64,000 bases of DNA from Photobacterium sp. CCB-ST2H9. Lineage in GTDB: Bacteria; Pseudomonadota; Gammaproteobacteria; Enterobacterales; Vibrionaceae. Shown piece after piece: positions 17,976 through 27,218 of the stretch. The position numbers and the translations under genes were made by a program. The DNA lies in contig NZ_CP100425.1 of the NCBI RefSeq assembly GCF_023151555.2, positions 2,418,001-2,482,000 on the forward strand, read 5' to 3'. The notes beneath the pieces were generated by a model. It saw only the letters and a program-made list of their open reading frames with translations, did not search any database and was not told where the DNA came from. How positions within the stretch are numbered: the first letter of the stretch is position 1; each line of letters opens with the position of its first letter.

Positions 17976-18013
17976 CAAAAAAACGGCCAGCCGCATAAGC
18001 AACTGACCGTTTT
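17976..18013 (-). terminator. terminator after the asmA-like gene
   Basis: On the minus strand an AAAACGGTCAG/CTGGCCGTTTT stem with one mismatch is followed by a T run (complement of the A run at 17977-17983), about 20 bases after the asmA-like stop. Confidence 0.75.
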
Positions 18014-18032
18014 CATCAGACAAATCAGATAA

Positions 18033-20270
18033 TTAGTTAAACAAACCTTTTAGCAATTTATCTGCGGCTTTCTGGACTTTGTCATCTTTGGATTTATCGC
18101 CCAGCAGTTTATCCAGACCCCGCTGAACTTCCTTATTGGCTTTTTCTTCCAGCCGGTCTGCTTCTTTCTTCGCTTTGGCTTCCAGCTCTTTCGCGCGCTT
18201 ATCCAGCTCACTGTTCCGCTTCACCAGTTCCTTGAAATTCACCTTATAGTCGGGTGCAAGCCAGGTTCCGGTAATATCCAGCGGGACGGTAATATCTGCC
18301 ACCTCATCAACCGATTTACCGCCCTGTCCTTTGCTGGTGGCAACCAGTGAGGTATCAATCTGGAAATCCAACGTCTGTTCGATCAGATCAGTATTTCCGC
18401 GGCCATCCACACGCAACAGCGGCGAAGCCAGATACATATTGTTGGTGGAAGCTTTCCCGTCTTTCAGGACGAAAGTCGCCGTCATCGCAGAGAAGTCGGT
18501 TTTCTTCGCTTCATCACCTGCAGAATCAGACTTGCCTTTTAACTTCGCTTTGGCATCACGAATCATCTTCGGAATATTAATGCCGTTCACTGCACCATCC
18601 GCAAAGTTGATGGCAACAGTACCGTCGAGGTTTTTCTTCAGACGAGATTCCGCCAGGCCTTTGCCTTTCACTTCGACTTCAATATTTCCTGTACCCGCCA
18701 GAATATCGTTATCCGCAACATCCTTCAGGAGCGGCTGAACCTGAACCCCTTTGATAGTTTTAGTGACCTGATAAACCGGCAGCTTACCCGTCGCATCCAG
18801 ACGGGCTTTAGCAGCAATCGTGCCGTCATACAGCTCCGCCGCAAATTGATTCAGATCCAGTACACCGTTCTTGATTGCAACAGACAGATCCACATGGCTG
18901 AGTTTGGCATTTGCCGCCACAAACCGGCCAACTTTCACGGTTCCGGCAACGTCGAACTGTTTCAGTGCCGAGAGATCCGGCTCCTGATCACTGGCAGTTG
19001 CCGGTGCTGCAGGTGAAGCTGGTTGCTCCGCCGAAGCCGACTGCTTTTGTCCGGACTCCGCCTGTCCTGATTCCGCAGACGCTTCTTCCGGGCTGCCAAT
19101 CCAGTTATCCACGTTGATTTCGTCGCTGTTCAGATCAAACCGGATCACCGGGATCGCAGCCTGTTTGAAAGACGCATCCCCTTTCAGAGCCAGCTCGTCT
19201 GCTTTCAGGATAAACTGACTCAGCTTCGCCAGACTGGCTTTCAGATCATATTCAGCATCACCGGCAATACCGACCGTCATGCTCGGACGCGGCAGCGTTG
19301 CCCCTTCCAGCGAGGAATTCAGATCAAGCCCCTGAACCGAAACTTTGTTCTTGTCCTGATTCACCATCAGACGCATTTTACCGGAGGCATCAAAAGCCAG
19401 ATCCGGTACCTGCCCTTTGGCAGCCAGAGACACTTCACCCCAGTCACCCAGCGTGAATTTGTCCAGTTTCACCGTGACGTTTTCCAGCTTCGTCCCGGCT
19501 TCCGTCATACTGGCAGACAATTCCGTATTGCGCAGTGACGCATCATCCAGGGTTTCCGCAATTTGTAAGCCCGTTTTACCCTGAGCGGTAAAGCGCATCG
19601 CACCATTTTGTCCGGCCAGATCAAAACTCAAATCAGCCCATTCACCCGGCGCAAACTGACTCAGATTCAGGTTCAGCGAATCCAGTGCCGTCATCGTACC
19701 GGCTTTGTCATCACGAATACTGACACTGGCATTCTCCAGCGCAATACCTGCCAGACGAATCACCCACTTCTCGCCGGTTGCGGTTTCCCCTTCAACCACC
19801 GGTTCACCGTCACCGGCTGGCTGCGGTTGCGGTTCTGTCTGACTACTTTCCGGTGCCGGCTGGGCGGTTGAACCCGATTCGCCAGTCAGACCATCCAGGT
19901 TACTGACACTGTCTTTGCGTGTCTGAATAAAGACACGGGCATCTTTTAAAGTGACCTTGCCCACTTCCAGCTGATGTGAGAACAATGGCAATACATAGAC
20001 GGACACACCGGCTTCATTAAACTGCACCAGATTTGGCTCGGCGAACCCTTCCGGGTTCCGGAATTCCGTGCGGCCAATATCAAAACCAATACTCGGGAAG
20101 AAACGCCAGCTGATGTCACCTTCCATCACCAGATCCCGACCCGTGGCTTTCTTCACCTGTTCTGCAATCAGGGGTTTGAACTGATTCGGATCGATCAGCG
20201 TTACTAAAACGCCGATACCCACGACGACCACCACGACAATCGCCAGTAGCAAATAGAGAATTTTCTTCAT
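18033..20270 (-). CDS. asmA: AsmA family protein
   Basis: A 745-residue AsmA-like protein: a single N-terminal membrane helix (ILYLLLAIVVVVVVGIGVLV, residues 4-23) and a large periplasmic domain. The start matches the AsmA family (DPNQFKPLIAEQVKKATGRD, GDISWRFFPSIGFDIG), which now belongs to the bridge-like lipid-transport superfamily implicated in phospholipid traffic to the outer membrane. Two low-complexity Ser/Pro/Gln/Glu linkers interrupt the beta-rich body (about residues 130-155 and 395-435). The C-terminus is a charged Lys/Glu-rich helix with coiled-coil character (LDKRAKELEAKAKKEADRLE). E. coli AsmA is 617 residues, so this one is longer because of the linkers and tail. It follows dcd and udk, as in E. 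coli. Confidence 0.9.
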   Translation of the reverse strand: MKKILYLLLAIVVVVVVGIGVLVTLIDPNQFKPLIAEQVKKATGRDLVMEGDISWRFFPSIGFDIGRTEFRNPEGFAEPNLVQFNEAGVSVYVLPLFSHQLEVGKVTLKDARVFIQTRKDSVSNLDGLTGESGSTAQPAPESSQTEPQPQPAGDGEPVVEGETATGEKWVIRLAGIALENASVSIRDDKAGTMTALDSLNLNLSQFAPGEWADLSFDLAGQNGAMRFTAQGKTGLQIAETLDDASLRNTELSASMTEAGTKLENVTVKLDKFTLGDWGEVSLAAKGQVPDLAFDASGKMRLMVNQDKNKVSVQGLDLNSSLEGATLPRPSMTVGIAGDAEYDLKASLAKLSQFILKADELALKGDASFKQAAIPVIRFDLNSDEINVDNWIGSPEEASAESGQAESGQKQSASAEQPASPAAPATASDQEPDLSALKQFDVAGTVKVGRFVAANAKLSHVDLSVAIKNGVLDLNQFAAELYDGTIAAKARLDATGKLPVYQVTKTIKGVQVQPLLKDVADNDILAGTGNIEVEVKGKGLAESRLKKNLDGTVAINFADGAVNGINIPKMIRDAKAKLKGKSDSAGDEAKKTDFSAMTATFVLKDGKASTNNMYLASPLLRVDGRGNTDLIEQTLDFQIDTSLVATSKGQGGKSVDEVADITVPLDITGTWLAPDYKVNFKELVKRNSELDKRAKELEAKAKKEADRLEEKANKEVQRGLDKLLGDKSKDDKVQKAADKLLKGLFN

Positions 20271-20366
20271 TTTGTCCTCAGGAACCTGTGCCAGGGGAGT
20301 TAGATTTTTTGCTCACAGCACAAAAAAATGCCAACAAAAAATGTCAAAATACCGGCTTCATTAAAG

Positions 20367-20399
20367 CAAAAAATAAGGCCACCGTTAAGGTGACCTTAT
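20367..20399 (-). terminator. terminator after dcd
   Basis: Minus-strand hairpin (ATAAGGTCACC/GGTGGCCTTAT with a G-T pair) followed by TTTTTTG, between the dcd stop and the asmA start, so asmA probably has its own promoter. Confidence 0.8.
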
Positions 20400-20436
20400 C
20401 AAACAGAATGCAATTTAATGAACTTGAGACCAAAAA

Positions 20437-21033
20437 TCAGCCGTGTTTTTTCTCGTCTTCACTGATCCGGCTGGCCACCGCACCCTGCTGATTCTTGTAC
20501 TTGGCGTTGGCCCTTTTGTTATAAGGCTTTTCTGCCGAGCCCGACAGTATCTCAAAACTCAGGGCACCAATCGGCATGTGCGGGCGCAGCGCCAGCGGCA
20601 GACGGCCACTGTTATAAAATTCCAGCACGATTCGGCCTTCCCAGCCCGGATCAATCCGGTGTGCAGTCACGTGCACCATCAGACCCAGTCGCGCCAGCGA
20701 AGAACGGCCATCCAGCCAGCCGACAATATTGTCCGGCAATGTGACGGATTCATGCGTCACGGCCAGCGCCAGCTGTCCCGGATGCAGAAAAAAAGCATCG
20801 CCGTTTTCCACGACAATCTCATCGCTCATCACTTTGTCCATCTGAGCCGCAACATCTTCTTTCTTCCCGGACAGGTCGATATAAGGTGCGCCGTGGTCAT
20901 TGAAAATACGGAACTTGTTGCCAAGTGTCACATCCACGGTCAGGCCACTGATCACATCGTTTGACGGGCGTGGCTCAATACTGATTTTACCTTCATCAAG
21001 ATAAGTCTTAATGTCCTTGTCACAGAGTCTCAT
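20437..21033 (-). CDS. dcd: dCTP deaminase
   Basis: Deaminates dCTP to dUTP, the main source of dUMP for thymidylate synthesis in enteric-type bacteria. The 198-residue protein carries family blocks [36 protein letters not shown], the catalytic-site stretch [20 protein letters not shown], and [14 protein letters not shown] with the catalytic Glu near residue 138. Length and ends match E. coli Dcd (193 residues). It lies between udk and the asmA-like gene, all on the minus strand, with terminators on both sides. Confidence 0.97.
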   Translation of the reverse strand: MRLCDKDIKTYLDEGKISIEPRPSNDVISGLTVDVTLGNKFRIFNDHGAPYIDLSGKKEDVAAQMDKVMSDEIVVENGDAFFLHPGQLALAVTHESVTLPDNIVGWLDGRSSLARLGLMVHVTAHRIDPGWEGRIVLEFYNSGRLPLALRPHMPIGALSFEILSGSAEKPYNKRANAKYKNQQGAVASRISEDEKKHG

Positions 21034-21211
21034 GTTGCGGGGTCTCTCCAGGGCAAAAATTCAAAAACAGTCAGAAATATACCCAAATCACCTCTGAAAA
21101 AACATTCAGGTCACTTGGGTATATTCACGTGCCGACACTATAACGAGCGTGCTGCATCAGGTCTATCTTTGCTTGACTCAGCCGCTTGTGATTTGCCTCC
21201 GGGGCCAGAGA

Positions 21212-21240
21212 CAAAAAAGGCTGACCTGCGTCAGCCTTTC
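21212..21240 (-). terminator. terminator after udk
   Basis: AAAGGCTGAC / GTCAGCCTTT is a 10-bp stem with a 4-base loop; on the minus strand it is followed by TTTTTTG, 7 bases past the udk stop. Confidence 0.9.
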
Positions 21241-21246
21241 TGCTTT

Positions 21247-21891
21247 TTACGCTTTCAGCAAGCGGGCAATGTGTGCTTTCAGCACATCGATTGCAATCCG
21301 GTTTTTACCGCCACGCGGAACGATAATATCCGCATATTGCTTTGAGGGTTCAATGAACTGCATGAACATTGGGCGAACCGTTTTCTGGTACTGCTGCAGA
21401 ACTGATTCCATGGTCCGGCCGCGCTCAGCCACATCACGCTGCAAACGGCGCAGCAGACAGATATCCAGCGGCGTATCCATAAAGACGGTTGCATGCATCA
21501 GATCACGCAGACGCGGATCCGTCAGCAGCAGAATCCCTTCCAGAATGATCACTTTCTTCGGTGTCAGCGTGGTGGTTTCCTGCGTACGCGTGTGTTCACT
21601 GTAACTGTACTGAGGAACTTCAACTGCATCACCGCGAATCAGGGTTTCCAGATGCTCACACAGCAAATCATGGTCCAGCGCATTCGGATGGTCATAGTTG
21701 GTTTTGACCCGCTCATCCATGCTCAGGTGACTTTGATCGTTGTAGTAACAATCTTCCGTAATAACACCGATCTGTTGATCGCCTACTTTTTCTTTCAACT
21801 CATTGTAAACGGTTCTGGCGATCAAACTTTTACCGGATGCAGACGCGCCTGCAATCCCGATAATAACGCACTGGTGTGAATGTTCAGACAT
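21247..21891 (-). CDS. udk: uridine kinase
   Basis: Phosphorylates uridine and cytidine in pyrimidine salvage. The P-loop [14 protein letters not shown] starts near residue 12; nucleoside-binding blocks [20 protein letters not shown] and QYSYSEHTR, the [16 protein letters not shown] block and RDVAERGR follow in family order. ATG 21891 (MSEHSHQCV) is chosen, with AGGTG 9 bases upstream, giving 214 residues (E. coli 213); a GTG at 21903 is a weaker alternative. The neighbours apbC and metG upstream and dcd downstream repeat the E. coli order. Confidence 0.97.
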   Translation of the reverse strand: MSEHSHQCVIIGIAGASASGKSLIARTVYNELKEKVGDQQIGVITEDCYYNDQSHLSMDERVKTNYDHPNALDHDLLCEHLETLIRGDAVEVPQYSYSEHTRTQETTTLTPKKVIILEGILLLTDPRLRDLMHATVFMDTPLDICLLRRLQRDVAERGRTMESVLQQYQKTVRPMFMQFIEPSKQYADIIVPRGGKNRIAIDVLKAHIARLLKA

Positions 21892-22104
21892 ATCAGAAAG
21901 CACCTGTAAGATAATCTAGCGGGTCTTTTACTCAAAGGCAGCAAATCGCTGACAAAATGTGTCAGCACTATACTGGAGGTAAAAAATAAACCGCACGATT
22001 ATAAGGAGTTGGTGCCTGGGATGCCAGAGCAAATGCGATCTTAATCGCAAAGCATGATGCAAATGCAACGACAACCCAGGTGAAAATAGTTACATCATCT
22101 ACAA

Positions 22105-23193
22105 TTACAGCGTTTTGATACTGATTTGCTCTGCCACTGGTTGCCCATGCCAATAGAGTCGGCTGGCAACCCGACCGGCCAGTTCAACATAAGCTTTCGC
22201 CTGCTCGCTGTCCGGAGAAGCGGCAACTGTCGGCAACCCCTGATCGATATCCTGACGGATCTGAATATGCAGCGGCAATTGTGCCAGCAACGGAATCGCA
22301 TAATCACGTGCCATCTTCTCTGCGCCGCCGGTTCCGAAAATCGGTTCATGATGACCACAGGCACTGCAGACGTGGTAACTCATGTTCTCGACCACTCCCA
22401 GCACAGGAATATTCACCTTATGGAACATGTTGACCCCTTTAATGGCATCGGCCAACGCCAGATCCTGCGGCGTAGTAATCACGACAGCACCGGTCACCGG
22501 CATCTGTTGAGCCATTGTCAGCTGGATGTCCCCGGTCCCCGGCGGCATGTCCACCACCAGATAATCGAGGTCCGGCCACAAGGTTTCATTCACGATTTGC
22601 GACAGTGCTTTTGATGCCATCGGACCGCGCCAGACTGTGGCATTTTCGGCTGGCACCAGATAACCGACGGAATTGGTGTACAGGCCATGTGCTTCGACCG
22701 GAGACATCATTTTGCCATCGGGTGAAGATGGTTTTTCATCGGCAGCCCCCAGCATCATCGGTACTGAAGGCCCGTAGATATCCGCATCCAGCAACCCGAC
22801 TCTGGCTCCGAGCGCCTTCAAACCCAGCGCCAGATTCACTGCGGTGGTCGATTTACCGACACCACCTTTAGCGGAACTGACTACCAGCAGGTTTTTCACA
22901 CCTTTGAGTGGCGACTTCCCGCCAGCTGCGAGCGGAGCCACTCTGACCGAAATCGTCACGTTCAGATTGCTCACCCGCTGTTTTGCCTGTTGATCGCCAA
23001 TCCAGTCGGCCAGTGCACCGGCCACACTCGAAGCTGCAAAAGGCAACGTAATGCTGAGCTGCCCGCCGCCCTGCCATTGAACGATTCCCGGTGTGTCTGC
23101 CCATTCATGCTGCAGCCAAGGGTGGGTGAACTGATTCAGCCAGGTACATAAGCTTGATTTATCCGCAAATGGACCCACGGGATGATTCGACAT
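22105..23193 (-). CDS. apbC: iron-sulfur cluster carrier protein ApbC (Mrp)
   Basis: A P-loop ATPase of the Mrp/ApbC/NBP35 family that carries [4Fe-4S] clusters to target proteins. The 362-residue product has an N-terminal MIP18-like domain (about 1-90), the deviant Walker A SAKGGVGKSTTAVNLALGLK near residue 114, DADIYGPSVPMMLG, DYLVVDMPPGTGD, and the cluster-binding CSACG near 278. ATG 23193 begins MSNHPVGPFADK. The gene is divergent from metG, the same arrangement as mrp/metG in E. coli. Confidence 0.95.
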   Translation of the reverse strand: MSNHPVGPFADKSSLCTWLNQFTHPWLQHEWADTPGIVQWQGGGQLSITLPFAASSVAGALADWIGDQQAKQRVSNLNVTISVRVAPLAAGGKSPLKGVKNLLVVSSAKGGVGKSTTAVNLALGLKALGARVGLLDADIYGPSVPMMLGAADEKPSSPDGKMMSPVEAHGLYTNSVGYLVPAENATVWRGPMASKALSQIVNETLWPDLDYLVVDMPPGTGDIQLTMAQQMPVTGAVVITTPQDLALADAIKGVNMFHKVNIPVLGVVENMSYHVCSACGHHEPIFGTGGAEKMARDYAIPLLAQLPLHIQIRQDIDQGLPTVAASPDSEQAKAYVELAGRVASRLYWHGQPVAEQISIKTL

Positions 23194-23347
23194 TGGAATT
23201 ACCTGCTCCGTTGTAGAAATACGCTGTTGTTATCCTACCACTTTCCATCGCAGACAGCTGCAATTGTCAGACTATGAATCACGCCTGCCTTGGGGTAGTA
23301 TTCAAGGCTTAATATCTTTTTTACCCATCATGAGCGAATAGAGAAAT

Positions 23348-25387
23348 ATGGCTGCAAACCCAAGAAAAATTCTGGTGACCTGCGCCCTGCCGTACGCTAA
23401 CGGTTCTATCCACCTTGGCCACATGCTTGAGCATATCCAGGCGGATATCTGGGTGCGCTATCAGCGCCTTCGCGGCAACGAAGTTCATTTCATCTGTGCA
23501 GACGACGCACACGGCACACCAATCATGCTCAAGGCCCAACAGATGGGGATGGAGCCAGAGCAGATGATTGCCGAAGTGAGCAAAGAGCACCAGGCGGATT
23601 TTGCTGGCTTCGATATCAGTTTTGATAACTATCACAGTACGCATTCTGAAGAGAACCGCGAGCTGTCTTCTTTCATCTATACCGAACTGAAGAAAAACGG
23701 CTTTATTACCAGCCGCACCATTTCTCAGCTGTTCGACCCAGAGAAAGAAATGTTCCTGCCGGACCGTTTCGTGAAAGGCACCTGCCCGAAATGTAAAGCA
23801 GAAGACCAGTACGGTGATAACTGCGATAACTGCGGCGAAACTTACAGCCCGACCGATCTGATTAACCCGAAATCAGCGGTTTCCGGTGCGACGCCGGTGA
23901 TGAAAGACTCCGTCCACTTCTTCTTCGATCTGCCGCAGTTTGAATCCATGCTGAAAGAATGGACCAAGTCGGGCGCGCTGCAGGAAGAAACAGCCAATAA
24001 AATGCAGGAATGGTTCGACGGTGGTCTGCAGCAGTGGGACATTTCCCGTGATGCGCCCTACTTCGGCTTTGAGATCCCGGGTGAAACCGGCAAATACTTC
24101 TACGTCTGGCTGGACGCACCCATTGGTTACATGGGTTCATTCAAAAACCTGTGCGACAAACGTGACGACCTGAACTTCGACGAGTTCTGGAACAAAGACA
24201 GTTCCACTGAGCTGTACCACTTCATCGGTAAAGACATTGTGTATTTCCACAGCCTGTTCTGGCCGGCAATGCTGGACGGTGCCGGTCTGCGCAAGCCGAA
24301 CAATGTCTTCGTTCACGGGTATGTCACAGTGAACGGCGCGAAAATGTCCAAATCAAAAGGGACTTTCGTGAAAGCCGGCACTTATCTGAATCACCTGGAT
24401 CCTGAGTGCCTGCGTTACTACTACGCTGCCAAGCTGAACAACCGGATTGATGATCTGGACCTGAACCTGGAAGATTTCACCCAGCGCGTAAACAGCGATG
24501 TGGTGAACAAGATCGTCAACCTGGCTTCCCGTAACGCTGGCTTTATTACCAAGCGTTTCGACGGCAAGCTGGCTGACAGCTTTGCAGAACCGGCACTGTA
24601 TCAGGAATTCGCTGCTGCTGCCGATCGCATTGCAGAACTGTACGAAAACCGTGAGTTTGGCCGTGCCATCCGGGAAGTGACTGCGCTGGCGGATAAAGCC
24701 AACCAGTATGTGGATGAGAAAGCCCCATGGGTTGTCGCGAAAGAAGAAGGCAAAGATGCTGAGCTGCAGGCAATCTGCTCTGTCGGTATCAACCTGTTCA
24801 GGGTTCTGATGACTTACCTGAAGCCTGTCATGCCAAAACTGGCTGAGCGTGTTGAAGCATTCCTGAACGAAACGCTGACCTGGGAAGGGATTGCACAGCC
24901 ACTGACCGGCCATGAAATCTCCAAGTTCAAAGCACTGTTCAACCGCATTGACAGTAAGCACGTGGAAGCGATGATCGAAGCATCAAAAGAAGATGCTGCT
25001 GCAGAAAAAGCCGCTGCAACCCCACCGGCTGCCGGCCCGCTGATTGATGAGCCCATTGCAGATGAAATCGACTTTAACGACTTTGCCAAAGTGGATCTGC
25101 GCATTGCTAAAATCATCAGCTGTGAGTCTGTACCGAAAGCAGACAAACTTCTGAAATTCCAGCTGGATATCGGCGGTGAAACCCGTCAGGTCTTCTCTGG
25201 CATCAAATCAGCGTACAATCCGGAAGATCTGGTCGGTAAGCTGACCGTGGTGGTTGCAAACCTCAAACCACGGAAGATGAAGTTTGGCATGTCTGAAGGC
25301 ATGATCCTGGCTGCTGGCCCTGGCGGTAAAGACCTGTGGCTGCTGGAACCCCATGATGGTGCCCAGCCTGGGATGCGAGTGATGTAA
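23348..25387 (+). CDS. metG: methionine-tRNA ligase
   Basis: Charges tRNA-Met. The 679-residue class I synthetase shows the HIGH-type motif HLGH at residues 22-25, zinc-ligand cysteines in [17 protein letters not shown] near 146-162, the KMSKS loop at 332-336, an anticodon-binding helical domain, and a C-terminal EMAP/Trbp tRNA-binding dimerisation domain from about 575 ([33 protein letters not shown]). That is the full long form found in E. coli (677 residues). It is divergent from apbC and ends at a strong terminator. Confidence 0.98.
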   Translation: MAANPRKILVTCALPYANGSIHLGHMLEHIQADIWVRYQRLRGNEVHFICADDAHGTPIMLKAQQMGMEPEQMIAEVSKEHQADFAGFDISFDNYHSTHSEENRELSSFIYTELKKNGFITSRTISQLFDPEKEMFLPDRFVKGTCPKCKAEDQYGDNCDNCGETYSPTDLINPKSAVSGATPVMKDSVHFFFDLPQFESMLKEWTKSGALQEETANKMQEWFDGGLQQWDISRDAPYFGFEIPGETGKYFYVWLDAPIGYMGSFKNLCDKRDDLNFDEFWNKDSSTELYHFIGKDIVYFHSLFWPAMLDGAGLRKPNNVFVHGYVTVNGAKMSKSKGTFVKAGTYLNHLDPECLRYYYAAKLNNRIDDLDLNLEDFTQRVNSDVVNKIVNLASRNAGFITKRFDGKLADSFAEPALYQEFAAAADRIAELYENREFGRAIREVTALADKANQYVDEKAPWVVAKEEGKDAELQAICSVGINLFRVLMTYLKPVMPKLAERVEAFLNETLTWEGIAQPLTGHEISKFKALFNRIDSKHVEAMIEASKEDAAAEKAAATPPAAGPLIDEPIADEIDFNDFAKVDLRIAKIISCESVPKADKLLKFQLDIGGETRQVFSGIKSAYNPEDLVGKLTVVVANLKPRKMKFGMSEGMILAAGPGGKDLWLLEPHDGAQPGMRVM

Positions 25388-25411
25388 TTTATCGCCGCAC
25401 AAATTGAACAC

Positions 25412-25437
25412 AAAAAAGGAGCGAAAGCTCCTTTTTT
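25412..25437 (+). terminator. Rho-independent terminator after metG
   Basis: AAAAAAGGAGC-GAAA-GCTCCTTTTTT: an 11-bp stem with a GAAA tetraloop, 25 bases after the metG stop. Confidence 0.93.
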
Positions 25438-25792
25438 ATTCTGTTCGATCTCCCTTTCACATCAACCCTGCCCGTTTCATATCTTCCGTTCCAGAGCAAG
25501 GAACAGATACCCGACAGAAATTGCTTTTGATTTATTCGCAAAGAACAGACGATCGAACCAAAAAATGCTTGCTATATCAGTATACAAAGCAACCAAAAGG
25601 TTTTTGTTTTGTTAAAAGATATGAGCATTAAGTAACAAACAGCTCAATAAAGTGTGATCTCAAACAAGCTTTAAATCATGACATTGATTTTACACCACGA
25701 CTTCGTAACCGGAACTGGTAATCTGCTCCGCGCTCTGAAGCTCAAAGAATAGAGCAGTAAACAGAGCAACTTATAATAAGGAGTGTTCTTTC
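25438..25792. promoter_or_regulatory. upstream region of the DAACS symporter gene
   Basis: About 355 bases without a gene. It is A/T-rich from about 25550 to 25690. TGTGATCTCAAACAAGC near 25654 has one good CRP half-site (TGTGA) but no matching TCACA arm. The symporter ribosome-binding site (ATAAGGAG) ends the region. No promoter can be fixed with confidence. Confidence 0.35.
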
Positions 25793-27094
25793 ATGAAAAC
25801 CCAAAACAAAAAAATGTCCCTGACCACCCGCATTATTATCGGCATGGTTGCGGGTATTTTGACTGGATTTGTTATCCGCTCGCTTTTCGCGGACGTCCCT
25901 TTTGTACACGACTATATCGTCAATGGTTTGTTTGAAGTCGGTGGCTCTATCTTCATTGCCAGCCTGAAAATGCTGGTTGTGCCACTGGTCTTTGTTTCTC
26001 TGGTGTGCGGTACCAGCACCCTGAGCGACATCAGCACCCTGGGCCGTCTGGGCGGAAAAACCCTTGCCTTTTACCTGACCACAACAGCGGTCGCTATCAC
26101 ACTCGCCCTGACCATGGGTACGCTGTTCAAACCAGGTGAAGGGGCTGACCTTGCCGCTGCAACCTCTTTTGCTGCCAAAGAAGCGCCATCTCTGGGCCAA
26201 GTTATTATCGGTATGTTCCCGACGAACCCGATTAACTCCATGGCACAAGGTAATACACTGCAAATCATTGTCTTTGCCCTGCTGTTTGGTATTGCAATCA
26301 GCGCTGCCGGAAAAGCGGGTGAACGCATTGCCGGTATCTTTGCCGATCTGAACGAAGTGATCATGAAGCTGGTTGCTTTGCTGATGCACATTGCCCCTTA
26401 TGGTGTGTTCTTCCTGATGGCGAAGCTGTTCACAGGTCTGGGGCTGGATGCTATCAAGAACCTGATCAGCTATTTCATGGTTCTGAGCGGCACCCTGATG
26501 CTGCACGCTCTGGTGACTTATGGCCTGATGCTGAAAGTGTTCTCCGGCTTGAGCCCGTTCACTTTCTTCAAGAAGATGGAAGATGCGGTCATGTTCGCTT
26601 TCTCCACCGCCTCTTCTAATGCGACCATTCCTGTAACGATGGAAACGGCAACCAAACGTCTGGGTGTCAGCAACAAAGTTGCTTCATTCACCGTGCCACT
26701 GGGTGCAACCATCAATATGGATGGCACCGCAATTATGCAGGGTGTTGCGACCGCATTCATTGCGCAGGCATTCAACGTCGATCTGACCATGGGTGACTAC
26801 ATGGCCGTGATCCTGACAGCCACCCTGGCCTCTATCGGCACAGCCGGTGTACCGGGTGTGGGTCTGATCATGCTGGCCATGGTTCTGAACCAGGTGGGTC
26901 TGCCTGTTGAAGGTATTGCCATCATTATGGGTGTGGACCGACTGCTGGATATGATCCGTACTGCGGTCAACATTACCGGTGACAGTGTCGTGACCTGTAT
27001 TGTCGGCAAGTCAGAGAACGAGATGGACATCAAACGCTTTAACGACCCGAAAGCGGGTGAGAAAGACGAAGAAGTTCATCTGCATAAAGCCTGA
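25793..27094 (+). CDS. dicarboxylate/amino acid:cation symporter (DAACS family)
   Basis: A 433-residue inner-membrane secondary transporter of the glutamate/aspartate/C4-dicarboxylate (DAACS) family. The re-entrant-loop serine motif appears as FSTASSNATIPVT near 264-276, the cation-binding motif as GATINMDGTAIMQG near 303-316, and the substrate-site helix as IMGVDRLLDMIRTAVNITGD near 379-398. Eight membrane helices and two hairpins fit the hydrophobic pattern. The TM8 Arg in MIRTAVN is the position that in this family favours dicarboxylic amino acids. Whether the substrate is glutamate, aspartate or succinate/fumarate cannot be settled. AAGGAG lies about 12 bases before the ATG. It is a single gene with its own terminator. 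Confidence 0.93.
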   Translation: MKTQNKKMSLTTRIIIGMVAGILTGFVIRSLFADVPFVHDYIVNGLFEVGGSIFIASLKMLVVPLVFVSLVCGTSTLSDISTLGRLGGKTLAFYLTTTAVAITLALTMGTLFKPGEGADLAAATSFAAKEAPSLGQVIIGMFPTNPINSMAQGNTLQIIVFALLFGIAISAAGKAGERIAGIFADLNEVIMKLVALLMHIAPYGVFFLMAKLFTGLGLDAIKNLISYFMVLSGTLMLHALVTYGLMLKVFSGLSPFTFFKKMEDAVMFAFSTASSNATIPVTMETATKRLGVSNKVASFTVPLGATINMDGTAIMQGVATAFIAQAFNVDLTMGDYMAVILTATLASIGTAGVPGVGLIMLAMVLNQVGLPVEGIAIIMGVDRLLDMIRTAVNITGDSVVTCIVGKSENEMDIKRFNDPKAGEKDEEVHLHKA

Positions 27095-27122
27095 TCCTGC
27101 TGACGACAACGCAACTCCCCTA

Positions 27123-27152
27123 CACGCCAGTCTTCCGGGACTGGCGTTTTTG
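27123..27152 (+). terminator. Rho-independent terminator after the symporter gene
   Basis: ACGCCAGTC / GACTGGCGT stem with a short TTCCGG-type loop, followed by TTTTTG. Confidence 0.9.
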
Positions 27153-27218
27153 TTCTGCAGGAAAACCTTTACCGGGGCTCAACCTAGTTTCAATCCTGTT
27201 TCATCGCACAGCCCGAGA

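Noticed and set aside
25654..25675. CRP site before the symporter gene
   Set aside because: Only the TGTGA half is present; the second arm does not match TCACA.
25742..26506. A 254-codon minus-strand frame opposite the symporter gene
   Set aside because: Antisense shadow of a highly conserved transporter; composition (Gln/His-rich) is typical of such shadows.
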